Below, one piece after another: positions 8,095 through 16,768 of a stretch of DNA of 64,000 nt. Each line of letters begins with the position of its first letter. The first letter of the stretch is position 1. The DNA comes from Streptomyces sp. CB02959 (lineage in GTDB: Bacteria > Actinomycetota > Actinomycetes > Streptomycetales > Streptomycetaceae). The stretch covers positions 124,001 to 188,000 of the forward strand of contig NZ_NNBP01000003.1 of assembly GCF_002803155.1 (NCBI RefSeq), written 5' to 3'. The notes under the pieces are model-generated. The model was not told the DNA's origin, did no database searches, and saw only the letters and a program-made list of their open reading frames with translations. The translations under genes and the position numbers were made by a program.

Positions 8095-9984
8095 TCAGAA
8101 GAGGAAGTACCGCTGGGCCATGGGCAGTTCGGTGGCGTAGTTCCGTTCGACGCCGTGTCCGTCGATCTGCGCGGACACGTCCTCGACCTTCGCTCCGCCG
8201 ACGATGACCTCGAAGGTGTCGGGGTCGATCTCGACGTCGGGGCAGGCGTCGTTCTCCTTCATGTGTTCTTTGCGGACGTTCCGCGTGTTGCGGATGGCCT
8301 TGAACTCCTTGCCCAGCTTGAGGCGTTCGGGCAGGCCGTCCTCGATGGCCTGCTGGGTGACGAAGTTGAACGAGGTGGAGCGGGGCGCCAGTCCGGTGGC
8401 GCCCCATACGGCGCGGGGCAGGACCGGCTGCGGGGTGGGAATGGAGGCGTTGGCGTCGCCCACCTGCGCGTAGGCGATCTGGCCGCCCTTGAGGACCATG
8501 TGGGGCTTGACCCCGAAGAACTTCGGCTCCCACAGCACCAGGTCGGCGAGCTTGCCCACCTCGACCGAGCCGACCTCCGCGTCGATGCCCTGGGCGATCG
8601 CCGGATTGATGGTGTACTTCGCGACGTACCGCCGGGCGCGGTTGTTGTCGGCCCGGTTCGGGGAGGGGTGGTCCCGGCAGACCTCGGAGTCCCGGACGCA
8701 GCCGTCGCCGGGCAGGAAGCCGCGGCGCTCCTTCATGACGTGCGCGGTCTGCCAGGTCCGCAGTACCGTCTCGCCGATCCGGCCCATGGCCTGGGCGTCC
8801 GAGGACATGATCGAGATGGCGCCGAGGTCGTGCAGGATGTCCTCGGCGGCCATGGTCGAGGGCCGGATGCGGGAATCGGCGAAGGCCAGGTCCTCGGGGA
8901 CGGCCGGGTTGAGGTGATGGCAGACCATCACCATGTCGAAGTGCTCCTTGACCGTGTTGACGGTCAGCGGCCGGGTGGGGTTGGTGGACGCGGGCAGCAC
9001 GTTCGGCCTGCCCACCATGGTGATCATGTCCGGGGCGTGCCCGCCGCCCGCGCCCTCGACGTGGAACACGTGCAGGGACTCGTCGCCGATGGCTTCGAGG
9101 GTGCTCTCGACGAAGCCCGCCTCGTTCAACGAGTCCGCGTGCAGGGCCAGTTGGACGCCGGTTTCGCGGCACACCCGCAGGCAGGTGCGGAGGGTGGCGG
9201 GCGTGGCGCCCCAGTCCTCATGGATCTTGAAGCCGATCACGCCGGCGTTCACCTGGTTGCGGAGCGACTCCTCGGACACGGTGCTGCCCTTGCCGAGCAG
9301 TCCGACGTTGACGGGGAAGGAGTCCAGCGCCTCGAAGGTCCGGGCGAGGTGCCAGCGGCCGGGCGTGACCGTGGTGGCGGTGCTGCCCTCGGCCGGCCCG
9401 GTGCCCCCGCCGATGAGCGTGGTCACCCCGGCGGCCAGGGCCTCGCCGACCTGCTCGGGGCAGATGAAGTGGACGTGGGTGTCGACCCCGCCCGCGGTGA
9501 GGATCTTCCCGTTGCCGGCGATGACCTCGGTCTCGGGACCGATGACGAAGTCCGTGGCGAGCCGATGGCCGTCGTGGATGCGGTCCATGGTCTCGTGGTT
9601 GTACGCCTTGCCGAGCGCGGCGATGCGGCCGTCGCGGAGGGCGACGTCAGCCTTCACCACTCCCCAGTGGTCCAGGATCACGACACCGGTGATGACGGTG
9701 TCGGGCGGGTTGGGGCACTGCGGATCCGCGGGGTCGCGGGGGACGGCGGACTGCCCCATCGACTCCCGGATCACCTTGCCGCCGCCGAAGACCACCTCGT
9801 TGCCGCTGTGGTCCGGTCCGCCCGACCAGTCCTCGGTGATCTCGATCCGCAGCCGGGTGTCCGCGAGACGGACGCAGTCGCCTTCGGTCGGACCGAACAG
9901 GTCGGCGTAGTCGGCACGCTCCAGGCCCGCGCCCTCGTCGCCGGGCGGGGTCCCGGGTGCCGGGCGGGTCGTCGGGTCAGTCAT
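8095..9984 (-). CDS. ureC: urease subunit alpha UreC (with extra Cys-containing insertion)
   Basis: 629 residues, catalytic subunit that hydrolyses urea to ammonia and carbamate in the cytoplasm. The nickel site is intact: His170/His172 (VDTHVHF), carbamylated Lys253 (GFKIHEDWG), His282, His308 and Asp396 (MSSDAQAM). The flap keeps CHHL. It is longer than typical UreC (~570) because of two additions: one near residues 82-95 and one at ~427-446 that reads CVRDSEVC then RDHPSPN where most ureases go directly from LPGDG to the DN-RVRRY region. ureAB overlaps its start by eight bases. Confidence 0.95.
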   Translation of the reverse strand: MTDPTTRPAPGTPPGDEGAGLERADYADLFGPTEGDCVRLADTRLRIEITEDWSGGPDHSGNEVVFGGGKVIRESMGQSAVPRDPADPQCPNPPDTVITGVVILDHWGVVKADVALRDGRIAALGKAYNHETMDRIHDGHRLATDFVIGPETEVIAGNGKILTAGGVDTHVHFICPEQVGEALAAGVTTLIGGGTGPAEGSTATTVTPGRWHLARTFEALDSFPVNVGLLGKGSTVSEESLRNQVNAGVIGFKIHEDWGATPATLRTCLRVCRETGVQLALHADSLNEAGFVESTLEAIGDESLHVFHVEGAGGGHAPDMITMVGRPNVLPASTNPTRPLTVNTVKEHFDMVMVCHHLNPAVPEDLAFADSRIRPSTMAAEDILHDLGAISIMSSDAQAMGRIGETVLRTWQTAHVMKERRGFLPGDGCVRDSEVCRDHPSPNRADNNRARRYVAKYTINPAIAQGIDAEVGSVEVGKLADLVLWEPKFFGVKPHMVLKGGQIAYAQVGDANASIPTPQPVLPRAVWGATGLAPRSTSFNFVTQQAIEDGLPERLKLGKEFKAIRNTRNVRKEHMKENDACPDVEIDPDTFEVIVGGAKVEDVSAQIDGHGVERNYATELPMAQRYFLF

Positions 9985-10660
9985 CGAGATCGCCTCCGAC
10001 GCGGCCGCGCAGACCGAGGACGCGGCGTTCGCCCTCGATGCGGACGAGTTCGACGCACTGCGGGATACCGGGCTCGAACCGCACCGAACTGCCGGAGGCG
10101 ACGTTCAGCCGCTTGCCGTAGGCGGCTCCCCTGAACGTGCGGTCGGACCCGTCCTCCTCGCTCCAGTTCAGGCCGTCGTTGACCTCGGCGAAGTGATAGT
10201 GCGAACCGACCTGGACGGGACGGTCGGCCCGGTTGCAGACGGTGAGTTCGGTGGTCTCCTGGCCCTTGTTGAAGAGGATGCGGCCGGCCTCCTCCGGGTG
10301 GTCGATCCTCCCCGGATGCACGAGGGACTCGTCGTCGGACTCCGCGCAGCAGTCGCGGCGGGGAACGGGGTCGTGCAGGGTCACCAGCTTCGTGCCGTCC
10401 GGGAAGGTCGCCTCCACCTGGACGTACGAGATCATCTCGGGGACGCCCTCCATGACCTCCTCACGGCCGAGCACCTTCGTGCCGGACGCCATGAGTTCGG
10501 CAACGGTGCGGCCGTCACGGGCTCCTTCGAGAATGTGCACGGTCAACAGGGCGACGGCCTCGGGATAATTGAGGCGCACCCCGCGGGCCCGGCGCTTTTC
10601 GGCGACGTCCGCCGCCACATGGATCATCAAACGCTCTTGCTCATGCGGAGTCAGATGCAT
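9977..10660 (-). CDS. ureAB: fused urease gamma-beta subunit (UreAB)
   Basis: 227 residues. Residues 1-100 are UreA ([67 protein letters not shown]). After an acidic Cys-containing linker (CCAESDDE) comes UreB ([50 protein letters not shown]). Such fusions occur in some actinobacterial ureases. As the first gene of the operon it sets the transcription start; the leader upstream shows no strong ribosome site. Confidence 0.93.
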   Translation of the reverse strand: MHLTPHEQERLMIHVAADVAEKRRARGVRLNYPEAVALLTVHILEGARDGRTVAELMASGTKVLGREEVMEGVPEMISYVQVEATFPDGTKLVTLHDPVPRRDCCAESDDESLVHPGRIDHPEEAGRILFNKGQETTELTVCNRADRPVQVGSHYHFAEVNDGLNWSEEDGSDRTFRGAAYGKRLNVASGSSVRFEPGIPQCVELVRIEGERRVLGLRGRVGGDLDD

Positions 10661-11486
10661 AGCATTACCACGTCTTTACATTCCTTCGAGGTCGCTTGTT
10701 TCCCTTCGACAGCGCTCCGGACCGGGCACCGTCGGGAAGATTTCGGCAGCACTTACCGGCAGCCCGGATGCAGTGGCAGCCGACCTGCTCGGGGCGTGAC
10801 GGATTCGCGTGAAAGCAATATCGGGACTTTCGGCGGCGTGAGGGTTCCATCGCCGAAAAGCAGAGAAGAGGTCGGCACCGCATCGATCAGTGCGGTTCGC
10901 GCCACTGGGCCGGGAAGCCGTATCGCGCCCGTCGACCTTGTTCGTTGAAGTTCAACGCCCCCTCACTACGCCCCCTCGCATGTCGGTGTCAGCCAAGATC
11001 GGGGCTGAGAACCATCACCAGATTCCCGGGTGCGCCCCGCCGGGTAAAGAGACACTTCCGGCCATGCGGCATGGCAACACCCGTTCCCCGCCGGGGAAAA
11101 CCTTCCCGGCCGAAACGGGAAGACGCCGATCCACGGACATCGGACGTGCTCCGAATCAGCAGGACAGAACAGAACTTCCTGGCAATTCAAGCGGCTTCGC
11201 CCTCCCGGCAGAGGACTCATCGGCGCGAGGAAAGCCGGCGTGCCGCACTCCAAATGACAACGGCAAGCCCCATGAAGAGCCTGACCGTTCGCGCTACCCC
11301 CCGAACTCGCGTGCCCGGTTTGGAAATAGCCACCAGAGGGCAGCGCTCCACGCGCAAAGTCCGACAGCGCCCGGGCGGCACAGGGTTTTCGCCGCGCACC
11401 GGCTCGGCGTGGGCCGACAGAATTCGGCGGCTGTCCGAAATGCAGTGCCTGCGGGTGGACTTCCCGTCATCCGGACCGCAACGGGG
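10661..11486. other. long intergenic region upstream of the urease operon
   Basis: About 825 bases with somewhat lower GC and no frame with coding bias. It must contain the urease promoter on the minus strand. A 13-bp palindrome GTTGAAGTTCAAC lies at 10944-10956; its role is unknown and it could be chance. Confidence 0.45.
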
Positions 11487-11513
11487 AAGGCCCCGGCCGG
11501 AGACCGGGGCCTT
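11487..11513 (-). terminator. terminator of the alkylsulfatase gene
   Basis: Stem AAGGCCCCGG / CCGGGGCCTT with a 7-base loop, starting 18 bases after the alkylsulfatase stop on the minus strand. On that strand the stem ends in A/T pairs, as in an intrinsic terminator. Confidence 0.65.
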
Positions 11514-11530
11514 GCTCGTCGTCCGGACGG

Positions 11531-13576
11531 CTACCGCTCGGAGACGGCCGGGGCGACGATCGGGAAGGAGGGGTCGGGGGCGGTCAGGTAGCCGAACACC
11601 GTGTCCGCGTATTCCTGTTTGCCCTCGGGGATCTGGACGACGCCGTCGCGCACGGCGGCGTCGAAGGCGCCCTTGAAGCCGGCGGGCCCGTACATCAGGC
11701 CGTCGAGGGCCTCGCGGGACAGCTTGATCACGGTCTGCGGTGTCCCGGCGAACTGGTCCTTGCCGGGTACGTAGACGAGGACGCCGTTGCGCAGCGTCGT
11801 GGTGCAGGTCTCCTCCTCGGCGCCGCCGATCAGCCACTGGAGGACGATCGGGTCGCTCTGCTCGCGGGCGGCGGTGGGGCCGTCGACGGTGCGGGCGAGG
11901 GTGGCGAAGTACTGCTCCAGGGTCATGCTGAGGACGAGGTCGCCGGGCTCCTGGTTGGCGGGGCGTTCGATGCCGCGGGCCAGTTCGTCGGCGCCGGTGA
12001 GGAAGAAGTTGCGCCAGGTGCCGTTCTCGGAGCCGTAGCCGAGCTGGGTCAGGGCCTTCCGCTGGAGCTCCTTGGCCGAGGCGTTGTCCTCGGGGTGGCC
12101 GAAGACGACGTGGTTGAGGAGCTCGGCGGTCCAGCGGTACTCCTGGCGGTCGTACGCCTCCTGTGCCTTCGCCACGACGGCGTCGACGCCGCCCATGGCC
12201 TCGACGTAGTGGACGCCCGCCTTGGCCGGGGGGAGGTTCCACAGGTGGGCGGGGTTGCCGTCGAACCAGCCCATGTACCGCTGGTAGACGGCCTTGAGGT
12301 CGTGGCTGAGGGAGCCGTAGTAGCCGCGCGTGTACCAGTGGGCCGCGAGGGACTCGGGCAGTTCCAGCTCCTCGGCGATCTCGATGCCCGTCCTGCCCGC
12401 GTTGATCAGCCGCAGCGACTGGTCGTTGAGGTAGCCGTAGAGGTCCCGCTGGACGCTCAGGTACTCGACGATCTTCTCCTTGCCCCAGCGCGGCCAGTGG
12501 TGCGAGGCGAACTCGACGTCGGTGTGGTCGCCGAAGGTCTGGATCGTCTCGGTGAGGTACTTCGACCAGGCGTGGGCGTCGCGGACCTGGGCGCCGCGCA
12601 GGGTGAGGAGGTTGTGCAGGGTGTGGGTGGCGTTCTCCGCGGCGCACAGGGCACGGGCCTGCGGGAGGTAGATGTTCATCTCGGCCGGGGCCTCGGTGCC
12701 GGGCGTGAGCTGGAAGACCAGCCGGATCCCGTCGATGAGCTGCCGGTAGAGGCCGGGCCGCCAGGGGATGACGTCCTCGGCGGACCACTGGTCGCGGGGA
12801 ACGGGGGCGGTGCCGCTGCCGCCGATGCTGACGTTCGGCGGGAGGAGGGTGACCTCGCCGGTGGAGATGGTCAGCCCGAGGCCGGCGCCGATCTGCCCGT
12901 GCGGGCCCTTGTCGAGCTTGGCCGCGTACATGTACTCCGAGCGGCGGGCCATGGCCGGGCCGGCGTAGACGTTCTCGCTGACGGCGTGCTCCAGGAAGCC
13001 GTCGGGCGCGATGATCGGGATGGCGGTGTCGACCACGTCGTCGCGCTCGTTGAACAGGCCCCGGACGCCGCCGAAGTGGTCGACGTGGCTGTGGGTGTAG
13101 ATGATGCCGGCGATCGGCCGCCGGCTCCCGGTGGTGTCCCGGTAGAGCTTGAGCGCCCACTGGGCGGTCTCGTAGCTGGCGAGCGGGTCGATGACGACGA
13201 TCCCCGCATCGCCTTCGATGAGGGTCATGTTGGACAGGTCGTAGCCGCGGACCTGGTAGATCGCGCCGTGCTCGTGGGACGTGACCTGGAAGAGCCCGGC
13301 CTGCGCGGTGAGCATGCCCTGGCGCCACAGGCTCGCGTTGACGGACGGCGGGGCGTCGGACACCTCGGAGTCGCTCAGGAAGTCGTAGGCGGCGAAGCTC
13401 CACACCGTCCGGTCCCCCTCGCGGCGGGCCGGGATCGCGGGGATCGCGGGCAGTGCGAGCAGCCCCCGCCCGGCGTCCTCGAAGTCCTCGGAGTCCGGCG
13501 GGATCGTCTCGGTGATCCTCCGGTTGGCCTCGGCAACGGAAGGTTCGACCTCGATCGGCTCGGAGAACTCGGGCAT
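11531..13576 (-). CDS. alkyl/aryl-sulfatase, metallo-beta-lactamase fold (SdsA/BDS1-like)
   Basis: 681 residues from ATG 13576, preceded by GAGGAGG; the upstream ATG at 13606 lacks such a site. Hallmarks of type III alkylsulfatases are the binuclear zinc motif THSHVDHFGG, further ligands in the EMNIYLPQA and HNLLTLRGAQVRDAHAWSKY regions, a helical dimerisation domain, and a C-terminal SCP2-like lipid-binding domain. These enzymes hydrolyse primary or secondary alkyl sulfates such as SDS. There is no signal peptide, unlike SdsA, so it appears cytoplasmic. It is a single-gene unit with its own terminator. Confidence 0.9.
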   Translation of the reverse strand: MPEFSEPIEVEPSVAEANRRITETIPPDSEDFEDAGRGLLALPAIPAIPARREGDRTVWSFAAYDFLSDSEVSDAPPSVNASLWRQGMLTAQAGLFQVTSHEHGAIYQVRGYDLSNMTLIEGDAGIVVIDPLASYETAQWALKLYRDTTGSRRPIAGIIYTHSHVDHFGGVRGLFNERDDVVDTAIPIIAPDGFLEHAVSENVYAGPAMARRSEYMYAAKLDKGPHGQIGAGLGLTISTGEVTLLPPNVSIGGSGTAPVPRDQWSAEDVIPWRPGLYRQLIDGIRLVFQLTPGTEAPAEMNIYLPQARALCAAENATHTLHNLLTLRGAQVRDAHAWSKYLTETIQTFGDHTDVEFASHHWPRWGKEKIVEYLSVQRDLYGYLNDQSLRLINAGRTGIEIAEELELPESLAAHWYTRGYYGSLSHDLKAVYQRYMGWFDGNPAHLWNLPPAKAGVHYVEAMGGVDAVVAKAQEAYDRQEYRWTAELLNHVVFGHPEDNASAKELQRKALTQLGYGSENGTWRNFFLTGADELARGIERPANQEPGDLVLSMTLEQYFATLARTVDGPTAAREQSDPIVLQWLIGGAEEETCTTTLRNGVLVYVPGKDQFAGTPQTVIKLSREALDGLMYGPAGFKGAFDAAVRDGVVQIPEGKQEYADTVFGYLTAPDPSFPIVAPAVSER

Positions 13577-14031
13577 GCGACAACCTCCTCGGGCACGCGG
13601 GACCACCGCGTGCCGGTGGCGTGAACGGGCCGGAACGCGGCCGAGGTTAGGTCGGGCCGCAAATCACCCACAAGGTGCGCGAACCGGCCAGGAGCCGACA
13701 ATGTGGCCGACTCCCCCTCAGCACTCCGTACGGCCGGACGCGTCGTCGCGCCGGAAGGCCGCCCCTGTCCAGCGCGGATGCCGTTCCGGCGGCGCGCACG
13801 GCCCAAACCTCGGGCCGACGGCGGTCCGCGCACACGAGGGGACGCGTTCCGGACGCGGCGGCAGCCCCCGCGTCGGCGAGCGGGCCCGGCCCGCGGCCCG
13901 GCTCATGTTCGTGTTCAGGCACTTTCGTCACCGTTCCGCAACAGGCATGAACCGCCCTGGCAGGTGCCCCGTACTGCCGGGTGTGAGCGGCCGAGCGGCC
14001 GCGGCGATCCGCAAAGAGAGAAGGAACCGAC
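13577..14031. other. divergent promoter region (alkylsulfatase / ESX-like locus)
   Basis: About 455 bases between divergent starts, with no supported gene. It must hold promoters for both directions. The ribosome site AGAAGGAA lies directly before the first esx-like gene. Confidence 0.5.
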
Positions 14032-14331
14032 ATGGCCGGCGGCAACATCAAGATCAGCCCGGAGGAGATGCGGGAGGCCTCGACCTGGCTGCAGCACCAG
14101 AAGGAACTGATGCAGCAGAGCCTCCACGAGGCCAACACCAAGATGGACGAGATGGTCGAGGCGGCCTACGCCACCCCCGGTTCCGAGTCCAAGTTCCGTC
14201 CGTTCTGGGAGGAGTACAAGAACGGCACCGAGAAGGCGATCGAGGGCCTGCAGGGCGTCAGCGAGTTCATCAAGCAGGTCGCCGACGCGTTCGTCGACAC
14301 CGACGACCAGACGTCCGGCGCCATCGGCTGA
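14032..14331 (+). CDS. WXG100/Esx-like small secreted protein A
   Basis: 99 residues from ATG 14032. Two amphipathic helices (SPEEMREASTWLQHQKELMQQSLHEANTKMDEMVEAA and FWEEYKNGTEKAIEGLQGVSEFIKQVADAF) flank a turn. The usual W-x-G turn is represented by FWEEYKNG, so the motif is degenerate. Esx proteins are exported as helical-hairpin dimers by type VII systems. The second esx-like gene follows after a perfect 38-bp palindrome, and a large ATPase and a candidate substrate lie downstream. Confidence 0.8.
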   Translation: MAGGNIKISPEEMREASTWLQHQKELMQQSLHEANTKMDEMVEAAYATPGSESKFRPFWEEYKNGTEKAIEGLQGVSEFIKQVADAFVDTDDQTSGAIG

Positions 14332-14342
14332 CGTGGCCCCGT

Positions 14343-14380
14343 GTCCGGTCCCGCCCTCCGGCCGGAGGGCGGGACCGGAC
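14343..14380 (+). repeat. perfect 38-bp palindrome between the two esx-like genes
   Basis: GTCCGGTCCCGCCCTCCGG is followed immediately by its exact reverse complement, with no spacer. It begins 12 bases after the first stop and ends 25 bases before the second start. Without a T-run, it is more likely an RNA-processing, stability or attenuating hairpin than a full terminator. Confidence 0.7.
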
Positions 14381-14405
14381 GGTACCGGCCGGAGAGGAGG
14401 AGCCG

Positions 14406-14702
14406 ATGACCCGCATCAGCGTCCCCGTCGAGGACCTGAACGAGACGGTCAAGTCGCTTGAGGACATCGGGGAGCGGATCAACAACACCGCGCGGCTCAG
14501 CGACGTCGGGTCGAAGAGCGACGTGGGCGATTCGACGCTCGCCGAATCCCTCGCGTACTTCGACTACAAGTGGAGCGAGGGCCACGAGAAGGTGCAGGAC
14601 AACGTGAAGGTCTTCTCCGAGAACACGAAGAAGATCTCCGACGCCTTCACGCAGACGGACGACGAGACCGTCAAGGCGCTGGACGAGTCCAAGAAGACCT
14701 GA
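14406..14702 (+). CDS. WXG100/Esx-like small secreted protein B
   Basis: 98 residues from ATG 14406 with ribosome site GAGGAGG. It has the same size and helix-turn-helix hairpin layout as its neighbour, with YKWSEGHEK in the turn region as a relaxed W-x-G. Pairing with the 14032 product is likely because Esx proteins usually form heterodimers encoded in tandem. The lysine/aspartate-rich C-terminus (AFTQTDDETVKALDESKK) resembles the tail of protein A (AFVDTDDQTS), suggesting duplication. Confidence 0.75.
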   Translation: MTRISVPVEDLNETVKSLEDIGERINNTARLSDVGSKSDVGDSTLAESLAYFDYKWSEGHEKVQDNVKVFSENTKKISDAFTQTDDETVKALDESKKT

Positions 14703-14733
14703 CGAGAGCCTGTTAGCAGAAGGGACACGCGTC

Positions 14734-15432
14734 ATGACGCATCCGGTCACGGACCGGACTCCGGGGGCACCCGCGCACTACAAGCTGCGCTACCCCGGTT
14801 CGTGGTGGTACCTGGACCTCGACCCGAGCACCCGGGACGCGTCCATCCGCCGCCGGATCGAGCACCAGGCGAGGGGAGTTCCGCAGCTCTCCCGCGAGCG
14901 GCTCGACGGCCTGATCCGCACCACCCGGCACACGGCCCGCGAGGCCCACGCCCGGGGGGCGCTCCAGGCGGCGGGCATGGTGGCGTTCCCCGGCGGGGAC
15001 TCGATGCTCAGCGCCACCTCCGTCGTGGTGCGGATGCCCGTGCCGGACGACCAGTCTGCGGACCTGGCCGAGGTGCTGTTCGGGGCCGGTATGCAGGCCG
15101 ACGGCCCGCAGAGCAGTGGGTACCCGCCGCGCGAGGTGGAGCTGTTGGAGCTTCCGGAGGTCGGGCCGGTCGGGCGGATCGCCTCGATCGAGGACATCGA
15201 CTACAAGGGCACGCCGGTGCGCACGGCGCTGCTGCACACGCTGTTCCCGATCCCGGGCCGCCGCGAGTACCTGGTGGTCTCCAGCTCCACGCCCAACGTG
15301 GAGCTCAAGGACCAGTTCTTCGAGGTGTTCGACGCCATCGCGGGGACGCTGCGCTTCGTGAAGGTGCAGAGCAAGGGCACGGCTGCGCCGGCCGCACAGG
15401 GCCCGCAGGGCATGGACGAGAACGGAAAGTGA
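14734..15432 (+). CDS. conserved protein of ESX-like locus, unknown
   Basis: 232 residues. No signal peptide or membrane segment. An N-terminal region with HYKLRYPGSWWYLDLDP, a helical middle (RRIEHQARGVPQLSRERLDGL) and a C-terminal beta-rich region that may form a chaperone-like fold (VRTALLHTLFPIPGRREYLVVSSSTPN). Its place between the esx-like genes and the large candidate substrate suggests a specific chaperone or adaptor, by analogy with EspG, but I see no sequence match to EspG. Confidence 0.55.
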   Translation: MTHPVTDRTPGAPAHYKLRYPGSWWYLDLDPSTRDASIRRRIEHQARGVPQLSRERLDGLIRTTRHTAREAHARGALQAAGMVAFPGGDSMLSATSVVVRMPVPDDQSADLAEVLFGAGMQADGPQSSGYPPREVELLELPEVGPVGRIASIEDIDYKGTPVRTALLHTLFPIPGRREYLVVSSSTPNVELKDQFFEVFDAIAGTLRFVKVQSKGTAAPAAQGPQGMDENGK

Positions 15433-15442
15433 GGGCGCGGCA

Positions 15443-16693
15443 ATGGCGCGGCCAGCGGTGTCCGAGTGGGAGACGGTCTTCGGGTTCTCGGACGACCCGA
15501 CGCCGGGCGATGCGGAGATGCTCACGACGCTCGCGGGCCGGTACCGGGCCGTCGCGAACGACGCGGACCAGGCGCTCCCCATCGTCAGCGGCCTGAAGAA
15601 CAGCCAGCTCGGCGAGGGCAAGGCCATGGACAAGCTCCGGGACAAGCTCGGAGACCTGGCCAACCAGGTGGAGAAGCTGCACAGTTCGTACGACAAGGCG
15701 GCCCGTGCGCTGGACACGTACGCCGACCAGCTGGCGGACCATCAGCGCAAGGCGGACAACGCCATGGTCGACGGGCGGGACGCCAAGGAGCGGCTGCGGC
15801 GGGCCACCGACGCCGCCGCCGCGGCCGGCTCCGTGATCAGTGGCCTGGACTCGGCCGCCCCGCCACCGCCCGACGACGAGGCGGCCCGGCGCAGTGCGCG
15901 GCAGGCCATGGAGAACGCCCGGCACGACCAGTCCGCGGCGCAGGGGGACGCCGACGCCGCCCAGCGGGACCTCGACGCCGCCCGGATGCTCGCCGAGGAC
16001 GCCCGGGAGCTGCGCGAGTCGGACGCCTCGACGGCGGCCCGTGCCCTGGACGAGGCGTCGGGCGAGGCGGTCGGCGGCAAGAGCCTGTGGGACAAGATCA
16101 AGGACGTCTTCAAGAAGGTGCTCGGCTTCATCAGCGCCGCCCTGGGGATCATCGCCATGCTCATCCCCGGACTCCAGGGCCTCGGGCTCATCCTGACGAT
16201 CGCCAGTCTGGTCACCGCGGCCATCCCGTTCATCATGAATATCGTCGACAGCATCCAGTCAGGCGAGTGGGACATCCTCGACATGGTCCTGAGCGGTCTG
16301 GGGCTGGTGCTCGGCGGCATCGGCCTCGTCAAGATCGCCAATTTGGGCGGGATCGCGAACACCCTCAAGACCGTCGGGAACGATCTCAAGACGATCCAGA
16401 TCAACATCAAGAGCGTGGGCCCGGCCATCAAGGGGTTCACCGGGTTCAAGGATCCGACGGCCTTCGTCGGAAACATCCTGTCGAAGTTCCCCAACGGGAC
16501 GATGAAGATCCCGGACGTGCTCAAGCAGCTGCCGGGCCTCAACAACATCTGGATCAAGACGGGGACGTGGTTCGACCAGAGCTCGAACCTCATCGGCGTG
16601 GCCGGTCTCGGCTGGGCGATCAACGGGGCCGTCCCCGGCGGCACGAAGGGCACGACCGTGCAAGACCCCAGCTACGTGGAGGGATCGACCTGA
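15443..16693 (+). CDS. candidate type VII secretion substrate with hydrophobic C-terminal half
   Basis: 416 residues. The N-terminal ~210 residues are long helices rich in Ala, Asp and Arg, similar to the coiled-coil N-terminal domains of large ESX substrates. A strongly hydrophobic block follows (about residues 225-295: VLGFISAALGIIAMLIPG, LILTIASLVTAAIPFIMNIV, LSGLGLVLGGIGLVKIA), then a Gly/Lys-rich tail. A membrane-active effector or pore component is possible, but no toxin motif is recognised. It follows the chaperone-like gene by 10 bases. Confidence 0.6.
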   Translation: MARPAVSEWETVFGFSDDPTPGDAEMLTTLAGRYRAVANDADQALPIVSGLKNSQLGEGKAMDKLRDKLGDLANQVEKLHSSYDKAARALDTYADQLADHQRKADNAMVDGRDAKERLRRATDAAAAAGSVISGLDSAAPPPPDDEAARRSARQAMENARHDQSAAQGDADAAQRDLDAARMLAEDARELRESDASTAARALDEASGEAVGGKSLWDKIKDVFKKVLGFISAALGIIAMLIPGLQGLGLILTIASLVTAAIPFIMNIVDSIQSGEWDILDMVLSGLGLVLGGIGLVKIANLGGIANTLKTVGNDLKTIQINIKSVGPAIKGFTGFKDPTAFVGNILSKFPNGTMKIPDVLKQLPGLNNIWIKTGTWFDQSSNLIGVAGLGWAINGAVPGGTKGTTVQDPSYVEGST

Positions 16694-16717
16694 TCCGGGC
16701 CGCGTCCCGGAATGCGT

Positions 16718-16757
16718 GAGGGCTCCCGCCCCGGCCGCCGCCGGGGTGGGAGCCCTC
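16718..16757. terminator. bidirectional terminator between convergent genes
   Basis: A 17-bp stem with one mismatch (GAGGGCTCCCGCCCCGG / CCGGGGTGGGAGCCCTC) and a 6-base loop, 24 bases after the candidate-substrate stop and 11 bases from the EccC-like stop. Confidence 0.7.
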
Positions 16758-16768
16758 TGCCGTGGGCC

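Noticed and set aside
10944..10956. Palindrome GTTGAAGTTCAAC upstream of the urease operon
   Set aside because: A single 6-bp-arm palindrome is expected several times by chance in 64 kb; no second copy or clear promoter nearby.
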